Below are positions 9,069 to 16,867 of a stretch of DNA of 20,489 nt, in pieces. The notes under the pieces are model-generated. The model saw nothing but the letters and a program-made list of their open reading frames with translations. It did no database searches and was not told the DNA's origin. Position 1 is the first letter of the stretch. Each line of letters begins with the position of its first letter. Origin of the DNA: an uncultured Christensenella sp. (GTDB taxonomy: Bacteria; Bacillota; Clostridia; Christensenellales; UBA1750); assembly GCA_905193155.1 (NCBI GenBank), contig CAJJNQ010000043.1, positions 1-20,489 of the forward strand, in the 5' to 3' direction. The position numbers and the translations under genes are program-made.

Positions 9069-9983
9069 TTACGGCTCGATATAGCCCAGGGTCTTCAAAT
9101 CGTCGGCACGGTTGCGCCAATCGGGGCGCACCTTCACCCACAGCTGCAAATTGACCTTTTGCCCCAGCATCTTTTCGATGTCGCCGCGGGCCTGCTCGCC
9201 GATGCGGCGCAGCATGTCGCCGTGCTTGCCGATCAGGATGCCCTTATGGGAATCCCGTTCGCAGAAGATGTTGGCATGGATGGTCACCGCGCGGCGCTCG
9301 TCGCCCTGGTTTTCCATCGCCAGCACCTCCACGCCGATGCCGTGGGGGATCTCGTCGCGCAGGTTGCGCAGCGCCTTTTCGCGGATCATCTCCGCCACGA
9401 TCACGCGCTCGGGCTGATCGGTGATCATGTCGTCGGGGAAATACTGCGGGCCCTCGGGCATCCAGCCCTGCAACACCTTCACCAGGCGGTCCAGCCCGTT
9501 TTTCTTCTGCGCGGAAATCGGAATGAACGCATCCGCCTTTTCCACCGAGAGCTTGTCCAGCAGCGGCGCAAGCGTGTCGGAATTGACCAGGTCGATCTTG
9601 TTGACCACCAGCGCGCACTTGACGCCCAGCGCGTCGTATTTGCGGATGATCTCGATGTCCGTGGGGCGCACGTCGGTCGCGTCCAGCATCACGATCACCG
9701 CGTCCACGCCGTCCAGCGCGTCCTTGACCGCGCTCATCATGTATTCGCCCAGCTTGTTGCGCGGGTGATGCACGCCCGGCGTATCGAGGAACACGATCTG
9801 CAGATTCTCCCGCGTCATCACGCCCATGATGCGGCTGCGCGTGGTCTGCGCGCGCGCGGAGGTGATGGCGACCTTCTCGCCCACCAGCGCGTTCATCAGC
9901 GTGGACTTGCCCACGTTCGGCCGTCCCAGAATCGCCACAAATCCGGACTGATAGCCCTTGCCCTTCTGTTTTTCCATCGTCAT
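9069..9983 (-). CDS. era: GTPase Era
   Basis: Ribosome-assembly GTPase that binds the 3' end of 16S rRNA. 304 aa. The G domain shows G1 GRPNVGKST (about 20-28), the switch region AQTTRSRIMGV, G3 DTPGVHHPRNKLGEYM, and G4 NKID. The C-terminal KH domain includes ERDSHKGILIGKHGDMLRRIG (the GKHG loop). It ends with KTLGYIEP. The frame is open to 10052, but the ATG at 9983 has AGGAG 10 nt upstream. In many Firmicutes dgkA and cdd lie between ybeY and era; here a structured repeat does. Cytoplasmic; acts together with YbeY in 16S rRNA 3'-end maturation, known from other bacteria. Confidence 0.97.
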   Translation of the reverse strand: MTMEKQKGKGYQSGFVAILGRPNVGKSTLMNALVGEKVAITSARAQTTRSRIMGVMTRENLQIVFLDTPGVHHPRNKLGEYMMSAVKDALDGVDAVIVMLDATDVRPTDIEIIRKYDALGVKCALVVNKIDLVNSDTLAPLLDKLSVEKADAFIPISAQKKNGLDRLVKVLQGWMPEGPQYFPDDMITDQPERVIVAEMIREKALRNLRDEIPHGIGVEVLAMENQGDERRAVTIHANIFCERDSHKGILIGKHGDMLRRIGEQARGDIEKMLGQKVNLQLWVKVRPDWRNRADDLKTLGYIEP

Positions 9984-10063
9984 ACCATCAGGTTCTCCTG
10001 TTTCTCCAAATTTCATTCGTTCAATACAAATCGATTTGATTTGCGCACGCACCCGGCTTACAT

Positions 10064-10309
10064 TCCCCGGGGATGCGCGAAGGGGCCGCCGCCCCTTCGC
10101 CTTTCTTCCGCAGGCGGGGGCGTGTACCCCGCCTGCGGAGCGATTTTCTGCCGGTCAGGAAGCGCGGCCCGGATGAAGTCCTGTCCTCCATCCGTTCCCG
10201 AACCCTTACGCCGAAGGAAAATCGCTTCCGCTTCCTTTTCTTCCGTGTGCGGCGCAGCCGTGCGCGGAAGAAAAGGCTTTCTCGCAAAAGAGAGTCCTCT
10301 CTTTTGCGA
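10064..10309. repeat. Five-hairpin structured repeat, copy 1 (ybeY-era)
   Basis: Successive hairpins: A 10077-10100 (10 bp, CGCC loop); B 10108-10138 (12 bp); H1 10139-10226 (AGCGATTTTC with GAAAATCGCT, long insert); H2 10234-10276 (20 bp with three G-T wobbles on the plus strand, GCA triloop); H3 10282-10309 (12-13 bp). H3 ends 6 bp from the ybeY stop. The same series with different stem bases is found at 18949-19163. A 12-bp palindrome CAAATCGATTTG lies just outside (10027-10038). Confidence 0.85.
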
Positions 10310-10315
10310 CAGACT

Positions 10316-10843
10316 TTAATCGTCTCTCGTCAAACAGCACTTGCTCAGCGCGGCCTCTTCGCGCTCCCGCATCTGCGCGCGCTCCTCGTCCGTCTCGTGG
10401 TCGTATCCGCACAGGTGCAGCAGCCCGTGCGCGGACAGGTATCCCAGCTCCCTGCGGACGCTGTGGCCGTATTCGGCGGCCTGCTCCTTGGCGCGGTCGA
10501 CGCAGATCACCAGATCCCCCAGCTCCAGCGCGCCGGTTTCGGGATCGACGCAGCCGAGCAATTCGGCGGGCGTTGCGTCCTTGAGCATCCCGCCGATCAT
10601 CGGGAAGGACAGCACGTCGGTGACGCGGTCCACTTGGCGGAAGGCGTTGTTAATCTCGCGGATCCGGTCGGGATCGACCAGCGTCACGCCCACAACGGTT
10701 TCCATCTGCACGCCCTCGTCGGCCAGCACCTGCTCCATCACGCGGCGGATCAGCTCCTGCGTCTTGCAGGTTTCCTCGTCCGGCTGCGCGTTTGCATCCA
10801 AATTCTGCGCCTGTTCGCGCTCGTCCATCCATTCGATCAGCAT
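10316..10843 (-). CDS. ybeY: Endoribonuclease YbeY
   Basis: Zinc-dependent RNase needed for 16S rRNA 3'-end processing and ribosome quality control. 175 aa, typical for the family. The metal site HGLLHLCGYDH (H-x3-H-x5-H, about 138-148) is intact. Upstream motifs include the NNAFRQVDRVTDVLSFPM block and LGDLVICVDRA. The ATG at 10843 is preceded by AAAGGAG, which overlaps the region just after the pgpH stop (12-bp gap), so the two genes are probably translationally linked. It ends 6 bp before a strong hairpin of the structured repeat. The C-terminal CCLTRDD is close to the usual L-G-L-x-R ending but has two cysteines. Confidence 0.96.
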   Translation of the reverse strand: MLIEWMDEREQAQNLDANAQPDEETCKTQELIRRVMEQVLADEGVQMETVVGVTLVDPDRIREINNAFRQVDRVTDVLSFPMIGGMLKDATPAELLGCVDPETGALELGDLVICVDRAKEQAAEYGHSVRRELGYLSAHGLLHLCGYDHETDEERAQMREREEAALSKCCLTRDD

Positions 10844-10855
10844 GATTTTTCTCCT

Positions 10856-13168
10856 TTATTTCTGCGGCGTTTCGGTCTTTGCGGGGAGCTCCGCCGCGGC
10901 GCTTTCCTTCTTGAGCGCGTCGAGGTTGGGGTATTCGATTCTCTCGTGATAGATGCCCATCAGCGTGCGCACGAAGGCGTCGGAGATCTCGTTCAGTTCC
11001 CGGAAGGTGATGGGCGATTCATTCAGCTCGCCGGAATCGAACTTATCGCGCACGAGCTTGCGGATCATCTGGGTCATGTTCTCACGGGTGCGCTCCTTGA
11101 GGGTGCGGGTCGCGGCCTCGACGGTATCGGCCATCATCAAAATGGCGGCCTCCTTGGTCTGCGGCTTGCGCCCGTGGTAGGAATAGTCGTGGATGTCGAT
11201 GCTTCTGCCCTCTTCATCCGCCTTCTTCTTGGCGGCGTAGTAGAAATAGGCGATCACGCTGTCGCCGTGGTGCTGCTCGATCATGTCCTTGACTTCCTGC
11301 GGCAGCTTATACTGGTCGGCCAGCGCCATGCCGTCGGTGACGTGCGCGGAGATGATCGCGGCGGAAACCGCGGGGTCCATGCCGTCGTGCGGGTTGGGCT
11401 GATCGATCTGGTTTTCCTTAAAGAAGATGGGCCGGCGGGTCTTGCCCACGTCGTGGTAATACGCGCCGACGCGGCAGAGCAGGGCGTCGGCCCCGACCCG
11501 GTCGGCGGCGGCCTCGGCAAGGTTGGCCACCATCAGGCTGTGCTGGTGGGTGCCGGGCGCCTCGGTCTGAAGGAGCCTGAGCAGCGGCTGCGTGGGCATC
11601 GAAAGCTCAAGCAGCACCTGCGGGGTGACGAGGTTGAATCCGTTCTCCATCAGCGGCATCACGCCCACGGCCAGCACGGCGGAGAGCAGACCGCCGCCCG
11701 CGCCGTAGGCCGCGGAGATGAACGTGGACTGCATATTGGTGCTGGTGAGCACGCCGGCGGAGAGCATCGTCAGGAAATTGACCACCGCCACGCCGAAGCC
11801 CGCATACAGCAGCACACTCCTGCGCACGCTGCGCCGCGACAGATAGACCGCCGCCGCGCCGCCGAAGAGCGACATGAGCAGGATGTGGAACATCGAGGCG
11901 GTGAGGATGCCGTCGTTGCCGGTGGAAAGAATGCCCGCGATGACGCCGGAGATGATGTTGACGGTCAGCGCCAGCCGGTGCTTGAGCAGCATGGCGATCA
12001 GAATCGTGGCCATCTGCACGGGGATGAGATAGATATTGATCTGCTTGAGCACCAGCCCCAGCGCGGTTTGCAGCAGCAGGATCACCGACAGCAGCAGGAT
12101 GAACTTGGGCTGCCGGAGCAGATTGCGCTCGAACTGATACAAATACATCAGCAAAATGGCGTACATCAGCAGCACGAGCACCGCCATGCCGATGTACATT
12201 CCGGTATCGACCTGGGTATCCTCCAGCAGGCCCAGGTTCGAGAGCAGGGCGAGCTGCTGGGCGGTGACGACCTCGCCCGCCTGCACGATGTTCTGGCCCT
12301 TTTTATACATCACGGGCTCCACCGCGTCGGCGGCCTTCTGGCGCTCCTCCTGCGTGGCGTCCTCGTCGATGAACACGTTTTCCTTGACGCATTGATCCAC
12401 CATCGCATAGCCCACCTGCAGCAGCTCCCCGGACACGCCGCGGCCGAGGATCTGCAAATGCAGCGTCTGCAAACGGGACGAAAGCTGGCCGTCGCGCACG
12501 CCCTCCTCCATGGTCTCGCGGGTGAGGGTGAGCATCACGTCGCAGAAGGAGTCAAAGGTGGATTCCTCCGCCGTCAGCAGCGCGGCGATCTGGTCGGTGG
12601 TCAGCTTCAGCTCCGAGAGCTTGTCCTCCGCGTCGGCGATCACCTTCTGCTGGTTTGCCGCGATCAGGTCGGCGGTATTGTCCGACGGGGTGAGGTCGAG
12701 TGTGGCCGTGGGTTCCGCCGTCTCCGCCTGCGTCTCCTGCGCCTCGTGCGCTTCGGTCTCCGGCGCGATGGTGGGCGTCGGAGAGGGCGTGGGGGTGATG
12801 ACGATGGACGCGGCGCGGTATTCCTCGCGCAGCTCCATCATGGAGGTCAGCAGCCCCAGCACCTGATCGTCCACGGACTGGGAGATGGTGCTGTCCAGCT
12901 TGGTCATGCCCTCGACTATGGACGCGGCGGCGGCCTGCCGCAGCTTTTCGGTCGCAATGGCGTCCTCAATATCCTTGGTGGCGGTGATGGTCGTTCCGGC
13001 GATGTCCCCCACCTTGAGGTCATGCCGCTTGGGCGTCGCCACGATCATCAAAACGCCCAGAATGATGGCGAAGGTCAGCGTCAGCATCAGCACCGACAGC
13101 AGCGATCTGGAGTGGAAAAACTCCTTCCACTTGTCGCGTCCCCGGTCGCCCTTGTGCAGTTTGATCAT
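10856..13168 (-). CDS. pgpH: 7TM-HD family cyclic-di-AMP phosphodiesterase (PgpH/YqfF)
   Basis: Membrane protein that degrades c-di-AMP in Firmicutes. 770 aa. One membrane segment at about residues 20-45 is followed by a long extracytoplasmic 7TMR-HDED domain (about 50-320), then several membrane helices (about 320-500), and a cytoplasmic HD domain (about 535-690) with HQHSLMVANLAE, YYHDVGK (metal-binding HD near 573), and HVTDGMALADQY. The extracellular domain contains a low-complexity Pro/Thr/Glu/Ala-rich stretch starting VITPTPSPTPT near residue 123, probably a flexible insert. The frame is open 69 codons further upstream, into the repeat array; the ATG at 13168 with AAAGGAGGG about 10 nt upstream is preferred. 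It precedes ybeY by 12 bp. Family assignment is firm; substrate specificity is from the family. Confidence 0.94.
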   Translation of the reverse strand: MIKLHKGDRGRDKWKEFFHSRSLLSVLMLTLTFAIILGVLMIVATPKRHDLKVGDIAGTTITATKDIEDAIATEKLRQAAAASIVEGMTKLDSTISQSVDDQVLGLLTSMMELREEYRAASIVITPTPSPTPTIAPETEAHEAQETQAETAEPTATLDLTPSDNTADLIAANQQKVIADAEDKLSELKLTTDQIAALLTAEESTFDSFCDVMLTLTRETMEEGVRDGQLSSRLQTLHLQILGRGVSGELLQVGYAMVDQCVKENVFIDEDATQEERQKAADAVEPVMYKKGQNIVQAGEVVTAQQLALLSNLGLLEDTQVDTGMYIGMAVLVLLMYAILLMYLYQFERNLLRQPKFILLLSVILLLQTALGLVLKQINIYLIPVQMATILIAMLLKHRLALTVNIISGVIAGILSTGNDGILTASMFHILLMSLFGGAAAVYLSRRSVRRSVLLYAGFGVAVVNFLTMLSAGVLTSTNMQSTFISAAYGAGGGLLSAVLAVGVMPLMENGFNLVTPQVLLELSMPTQPLLRLLQTEAPGTHQHSLMVANLAEAAADRVGADALLCRVGAYYHDVGKTRRPIFFKENQIDQPNPHDGMDPAVSAAIISAHVTDGMALADQYKLPQEVKDMIEQHHGDSVIAYFYYAAKKKADEEGRSIDIHDYSYHGRKPQTKEAAILMMADTVEAATRTLKERTRENMTQMIRKLVRDKFDSGELNESPITFRELNEISDAFVRTLMGIYHERIEYPNLDALKKESAAAELPAKTETPQK

Positions 13169-13275
13169 GCCGTATGCGCCCTCCTTTCCGTTGATGGAGT
13201 CTTGTTGCTGTTTTTTCTCAGAGTCCGCTTGATCGAGCGATCCGTTTTGCTGGGCAGATGGAAGCTCCGTCTGCG

Positions 13276-13705
13276 CACCATCACGCCTCGCGGCGCGCTG
13301 GTGTTCCGGTCGGCTTATTGGCTGCGCCAAACGCTCGACCTTCAGGTTCGCTTCGCTCACCCTCCGTCTGCGCACCGAACCAGCTCTTCAAGCTGCTCCG
13401 GTGTTCCGCATGGCTTATTCATGATTTCGCACCATCGCCCATGCGGGCGCTGGTGTTTCGCTCGGCTTATTCGGCAAGCCGAAACGCTCGAGCTTCAGCT
13501 GCATTCGCAGCCTCCATCAAAGCGCACCGCGCTGTCTCCTCCGAAACGCTCATGCTTCAGGTTCGCTTCGCTCATCCTCCGCCTGCGCACCGAACCAGCT
13601 CTTCGAGCTGCTCCGGTGTTCCGGTCGGCTTTTTTTCGAAAAGGCCATGCTATGGCCTTTTCTCCAAAACGCTCGACCTTCAGGTTCGCTTCGCTCGCCC
13701 TCCGG
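13276..13705. repeat. Array of two-hairpin repeat modules between phoH and pgpH
   Basis: The module is a P1 hairpin (CACC...GGTG), a linker close to TTCCGGTCGGCTTATT, a variable P2 hairpin, and a conserved tail near ACGCTCGACCTTCAGG followed by TTCGCTTCGCTCACCCTCCG. P1 occurs at 13276-13303, 13373-13403, 13430-13455 and 13588-13618. P2 occurs at 13318-13330, 13470-13483 and 13638-13662. Tails start at about 13331, 13484, 13545 and 13667. P1 closes as CACCG/CGGTG in some copies and CACCA/TGGTG in others. P2 stems are unrelated in sequence but always pair. A further copy is at 18777-18890. Confidence 0.82.
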
Positions 13706-13953
13706 TGGGCGGGGGAAGCTCCGCTCCCCCCTGCACCCCTCTCTCCTGCCCCCGGAAATGCGGAGACAGACAGGCGGCAATCCCCCTCTGCGGGAAAAGC
13801 TCTCTTTCGGGGCACGCCATGGATTTCCCTTCCGCTCTGCATATCCCCAGGAGGCTTGCCCCTTCCTGCGCACGCCGCCCCGACCGGCGGCAAAACGTGC
13901 AGCATCCACTCGCGCCGCAACACCCTTGCCGCCCCCGGTCTCTTCCTTCTTTC
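13706..13953. other. Remainder of the phoH-pgpH intergenic region
   Basis: About 250 bases with no supported gene. It begins with a GGGGGA/TCCCCC hairpin near 13710-13730 and continues as GC-rich sequence lacking clear repeats, possibly a decayed repeat. The stretch 13169-13275 on the other side of the array also lacks a gene apart from the pgpH ribosome site. Confidence 0.5.
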
Positions 13954-14973
13954 TTACCGCTCGTTCTTCTTTTCGTACTTCTCGTAGGCCTTGACGATGG
14001 CCTGCACCAGGCTGTGGCGCACTACGTCGCGGTGGGTCAGCTCGCACACGGCGATGTCGTCCACGCCGCGCAGCACCTCCACGGCCTCCTTCAGTCCCGA
14101 CTTCTTCCCCGCGGGCAGGTCGATCTGCGTCAGGTCCCCCGTCACGATCACGCGGGAGTTTTCGCCAAAGCGCGTCAGGAACATCTTCATCTGCTCGCAG
14201 GTGGTGTTCTGCGCCTCGTCCAGTATGATGTAGCTGTCGTTGAGCGTGCGGCCGCGCATATAAGCCAGCGGCGCGACCTCGATCACCCCGCGCTCCAGAT
14301 ATTTCTGGAAGTTCTCCACGCCCATCAGCTCGTACAGCGCGTCGTAGAGCGGGCGCAGATACGGGTCGACCTTGTTTTGCAAATCGCCGGGCAAAAAGCC
14401 CAGCTTTTCGCCCGCTTCCACCGCCGGGCGCGTCAGGATGATGCGCTCGACCTCCTTGTTTTTGAACGCGACCACCGCCATGGCCATGGCAAGATAGGTC
14501 TTGCCGGTGCCCGCAGGGCCGACGGCGAAGGTGACGACGTTTTCCCTGACGGCCTTGACGTAGTTGCGCTGGCCGAGCGTTTTGCAGCGCACCTGGCGGC
14601 CGCGGGCGGTGATGGCGATCACGTCCTGCATGATCGCGTCGATCATGTCGGCGTTGCCCTCCTTGGCCAGCTCCACCGCGTAGTTGATGCGCGATTTGTC
14701 GATCTTCTCGTTTCGGCGCAGCATGGCGATCAGCTTTTCCAGCACGGTGCAGGCGAGATCCGCCTGCTCCCGCGTGCCGGTGACCGTGATCTCCGTGCCC
14801 ACGCTGCCGATGCGCGCGCCGGTGCGCTGCGCAACCGTTTCGATATTTTCATCCAGGCTGCCGAAAAGCAGCGCCAGCTGTTCCAGGTTGTCTGCATGCA
14901 GCACGCGGCGTTCCCTTTCCTCATCCATGCCGATCCCGCTTTGTTCCTGTTCGTTTTCGTTCAAAAACTGCAT
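13954..14973 (-). CDS. phoH: PhoH-family ATPase
   Basis: P-loop NTPase of the PhoH/YbeZ family, linked to ribosome and RNA metabolism next to ybeY in many bacteria. 339 aa from the ATG at 14973. The N-terminal third is a small KH-like domain; Walker A GPAGTGKTYLAMAMA is near 150-160, ILTRPAVEAGEKLGFLPGD follows, and Walker B YIILDEAQNTT is near 245. It ends AYEKYEKKNER. The start is uncertain: a GGAGG motif directly abuts the ATG at 14973, too close for use, but is 9 nt before an in-frame TTG at 14964, which may be the true start. The frame runs on to 15093 within yqfD, without support. It lies 26 bp after yqfD, so co-transcription is likely. Confidence 0.95.
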   Translation of the reverse strand: MQFLNENEQEQSGIGMDEERERRVLHADNLEQLALLFGSLDENIETVAQRTGARIGSVGTEITVTGTREQADLACTVLEKLIAMLRRNEKIDKSRINYAVELAKEGNADMIDAIMQDVIAITARGRQVRCKTLGQRNYVKAVRENVVTFAVGPAGTGKTYLAMAMAVVAFKNKEVERIILTRPAVEAGEKLGFLPGDLQNKVDPYLRPLYDALYELMGVENFQKYLERGVIEVAPLAYMRGRTLNDSYIILDEAQNTTCEQMKMFLTRFGENSRVIVTGDLTQIDLPAGKKSGLKEAVEVLRGVDDIAVCELTHRDVVRHSLVQAIVKAYEKYEKKNER

Positions 14974-14978
14974 CCTCC
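14974..14978 (-). promoter_or_regulatory. Ribosome site of phoH, suggests a TTG start
   Basis: GGAGG directly adjoins the ATG at 14973 (no spacer) and stands 9 nt before the in-frame TTG at 14964. Ribosome spacing therefore favours the TTG, shortening PhoH by three residues. Confidence 0.6.
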
Positions 14979-14999
14979 GTTTGACTTTAGGCGTTATTT

Positions 15000-16178
15000 T
15001 CAATTTTTGCTTTCGCTGCCTGCTTCGGGATCCGACCCGCGCGGGACCTCCCGGCCGATCTGCATCGCGCCCTCGATCGTCACCGCTGCACACAGCTTTC
15101 CATCTTTAATCATACTATATTCTATCCGTTTGTCAACAACGCGCGCCCCATTTGGCAGCTTTGTCAGCGCATTTGTCAGCGCCCGCGCCCCCGCCTCGTC
15201 CTTGGCTTCCGTCAGCCGCCGCGCCGCTTTTTCAACCCTGACCTCCTCCCGCGTCTCCCGCACGATTTCAACGGGGAAAAACAGCCCGTCCAGCAGCAGC
15301 GTCCGCTCGCTGCGCTCGTCAAATTCCGAAAAGTTCTCTGTCCACTCCCTTCCCTGCGGCCACAGCATTCCCCCTTTCCCGATGCGCAGCACGGTGCGCC
15401 GCTCGCTGCGGCCCGTGGGAACGCGCTGCGTGCGCTCCCGCTCCGCCCCGCCGCGCCCCACCGCCCACACCCGCGCCGACACCGCACCCCGCGCGTGCGG
15501 CGCGCTTTCCGTGCCGCGGATGAGCACCTGCCCCGCCACCACGGTGTCGCCCGGCCGCACCAGCGCCTCGCCCGACAGCGTCACCACGCGCGTGACCAGC
15601 CCGCCCGCTTCCGCCACCACGTCGGTGCGCTGCATGGGGTCGTAGATCTCGGGCGGCGGCGTCGCCTGCACGACGTACAGCTCCATCCCCAGCCCCCGCC
15701 GCCGCAGCGCCGCATAGGTCAGGCCGGAAAAGCTGCGCAGCACCTCTGCCGCCGCGCCGTCCCTGTCCACGCCGGGGAAATACGCGCCGGGCCTTATGCC
15801 GCGCGCCGCGAGCAGGCGCACCATCTCCTCCTTCTGCTGCGCGTCCTTCGCCCCGTCCACCGTGACGGTGAGCACGGTCTGCATCAAGCCGCCCAACAGC
15901 AGCAGCGCGGTCAGCGCCGCCGCGATCAGCCCCGCATGCCGCCGCGCCGCAGGCCGCAGGTGCGTCAGCGAGCTCTTTTTCACGATGCGCATCCGCACCC
16001 CCGCGCCGCGCAGCAGGTGTCTCACCCGGTTCAGGTCCGCTGCGCGCAGGGTCAGCTCGGTCTCCTGCCCGCAGCGCCGCACCCTGCGGATGCCGATCTG
16101 TTCCGCCAATTTCGTCAGCTGCCGCCCGCTCACCGCGCCGCGCAGCCGCACCGTCACCCAGCCCGCGGTTCTCCGCAT
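15000..16178 (-). CDS. yqfD: Sporulation protein YqfD (stage IV)
   Basis: Mother-cell sporulation membrane protein, family YqfD, found beside yqfC in spore formers. 392 aa, near the usual 390-400. The N-terminal part (1-75) reads GWVTVRLRGAVSGRQLTKLAEQ, typical of the family. One membrane helix lies at about 82-103 (LIAAALTALLLLGGLMQTVL). The extracytoplasmic part carries ARGIRPGAYFPGVDRD, the conserved ATPPPEIYDP block and EAGGLVTRVVTLSGEALVRPGDTVVAGQVLI. The ATG at 16178 has GGAGGGAAGG upstream. The longer frame to 16526 runs into a structured repeat and is rejected. Gene order with yqfC and phoH is as in Bacillus; here a 271-bp structured repeat intervenes between yqfC and yqfD. Biochemical role unknown. 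Confidence 0.94.
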   Translation of the reverse strand: MRRTAGWVTVRLRGAVSGRQLTKLAEQIGIRRVRRCGQETELTLRAADLNRVRHLLRGAGVRMRIVKKSSLTHLRPAARRHAGLIAAALTALLLLGGLMQTVLTVTVDGAKDAQQKEEMVRLLAARGIRPGAYFPGVDRDGAAAEVLRSFSGLTYAALRRRGLGMELYVVQATPPPEIYDPMQRTDVVAEAGGLVTRVVTLSGEALVRPGDTVVAGQVLIRGTESAPHARGAVSARVWAVGRGGAERERTQRVPTGRSERRTVLRIGKGGMLWPQGREWTENFSEFDERSERTLLLDGLFFPVEIVRETREEVRVEKAARRLTEAKDEAGARALTNALTKLPNGARVVDKRIEYSMIKDGKLCAAVTIEGAMQIGREVPRGSDPEAGSESKN

Positions 16179-16268
16179 TCTTCCTTCCCTCCTCTCCCAT
16201 TTTCTGCCAAACCGCACAGGTTCCGGCGTAGGTTCCGTTCCTGTTGCCTCCTGTGCGCGCACCCGGGT

Positions 16269-16491
16269 CAGGCCCCCGCCGCGTCCGCCCTTTGGGCGGC
16301 CGCGGTGCGCGTGCCGCGCGCCGTGGGTCCGGCTTCGCCGGACACGCGGCGGGGGCCTGGGCGCACCAACCCTTCGATGTGCGTCCCCGGCCGCAGCTTC
16401 GCTGCGGCTGTGGGCGTCGGTAGAGAGAACGGCCGCAAGGCCGTTCCCTCTACCGACGCCGGGGTGCGGGGGGCAGGGCCCCCCGCACCCC
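16269..16491. repeat. Cloverleaf structured repeat, copy 2 (yqfC-yqfD)
   Basis: A perfect 16-bp outer stem (16269-16284 with 16344-16359) encloses hairpins at 16285-16299 (6 bp, TTT loop), 16301-16325 (11 bp with two G-T wobbles, TGC loop) and 16327-16343 (7 bp, TTC loop). Then come the GCGCAC/GTGCGT hairpin with CTTCGAT in the loop (16361-16384), a CCGCAGC/GCTGCGG hairpin, a 21-bp stem with one mismatch and a GCAA tetraloop (16413-16460), and a 13-bp stem (16461-16491). The first part matches the layout at 8903-9025; the GCAA arm is extra. The last arms overlap the 3' end of yqfC. Confidence 0.85.
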
Positions 16492-16767
16492 CCGCCCCGC
16501 CTGCCCCTCTTCCAGCGTCCCCCCATGCCCCCGCCCCGTCACCACCGCGTCCTCACCGTCCATGCGCTCCAGCACGAGGTTCTTGCCCTCAATCCGCGCC
16601 TCACCCTCGTCCCCGGGCAGGCGCAGCCGCAGCACCTCCGCCGTGTATTCCAGGATGCCCCGGTGCCCGCGCACCGCCAGCCGCTTCCCCGTTCCTTCCA
16701 GAAAGATCTGTGCCGGACGCGCACCTTGCGCACTCGCTTCTCTTCCGATCCTCTCCTGCCGCCGCAT
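16450..16767 (-). CDS. yqfC: Sporulation protein YqfC (YabP/YqfC family) with repeat-derived tail
   Basis: Small sporulation protein of the YabP/YqfC family, 105 aa. Family features: IFLEGTGKRLAVRGHRGILEY, followed by a strand pattern and ARIEGKNLVLERMDGEDAVVTGRG. The family normally ends shortly after the equivalent of GRGHGGTLEE. Here about 17 more residues rich in Arg, Gly, Ala and Pro follow (QAGRGVRGALPPAPRRR), most encoded by the structured repeat at 16269-16491; the TAG stop lies inside the 21-bp stem. The start at 16767 has GGAGGGG upstream; the longer frame to 16866 would begin inside a terminator. It is the first gene of the yqfC-recO group, just after the terminator of the phage-like genes. 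Expected to act in the mother cell; role unknown. Confidence 0.85.
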   Translation of the reverse strand: MRRQERIGREASAQGARPAQIFLEGTGKRLAVRGHRGILEYTAEVLRLRLPGDEGEARIEGKNLVLERMDGEDAVVTGRGHGGTLEEGQAGRGVRGALPPAPRRR

Positions 16768-16808
16768 CGCTTTCCCCCTCCCCTCCATGCCTATGCACGC
16801 TTTGCGGC

Positions 16809-16852
16809 AAATAGAAAAGAGCCGCCCTCCCTTTTCGAGGAAGAACGGCTCT
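16809..16852 (-). terminator. Rho-independent terminator after the phage-like genes
   Basis: On the minus strand GAGCCG (16851-16846) pairs with CGGCTC (16824-16819), with an inner CTTCC/GGGAG stem and a loop TCGAAAA, followed by TTTTCTATTT. It separates the phage-like genes from yqfC, so yqfC should have its own promoter, which I could not identify. Confidence 0.85.
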
Positions 16853-16867
16853 CTCCCATTTATCACC

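Noticed and set aside
13169..13375. N-terminal extension of pgpH
   Set aside because: The extra codons come from the repeat module, and a good ribosome site precedes the ATG at 13168, giving the family's usual N-terminus.
10073..13987. Plus-strand open frame of over 1300 codons opposite pgpH and ybeY
   Set aside because: It is the antisense of three well-supported minus-strand genes and two repeats; its composition (His/Gln/Asp/Leu rich) is that of a high-GC shadow frame and it has no ribosome site.
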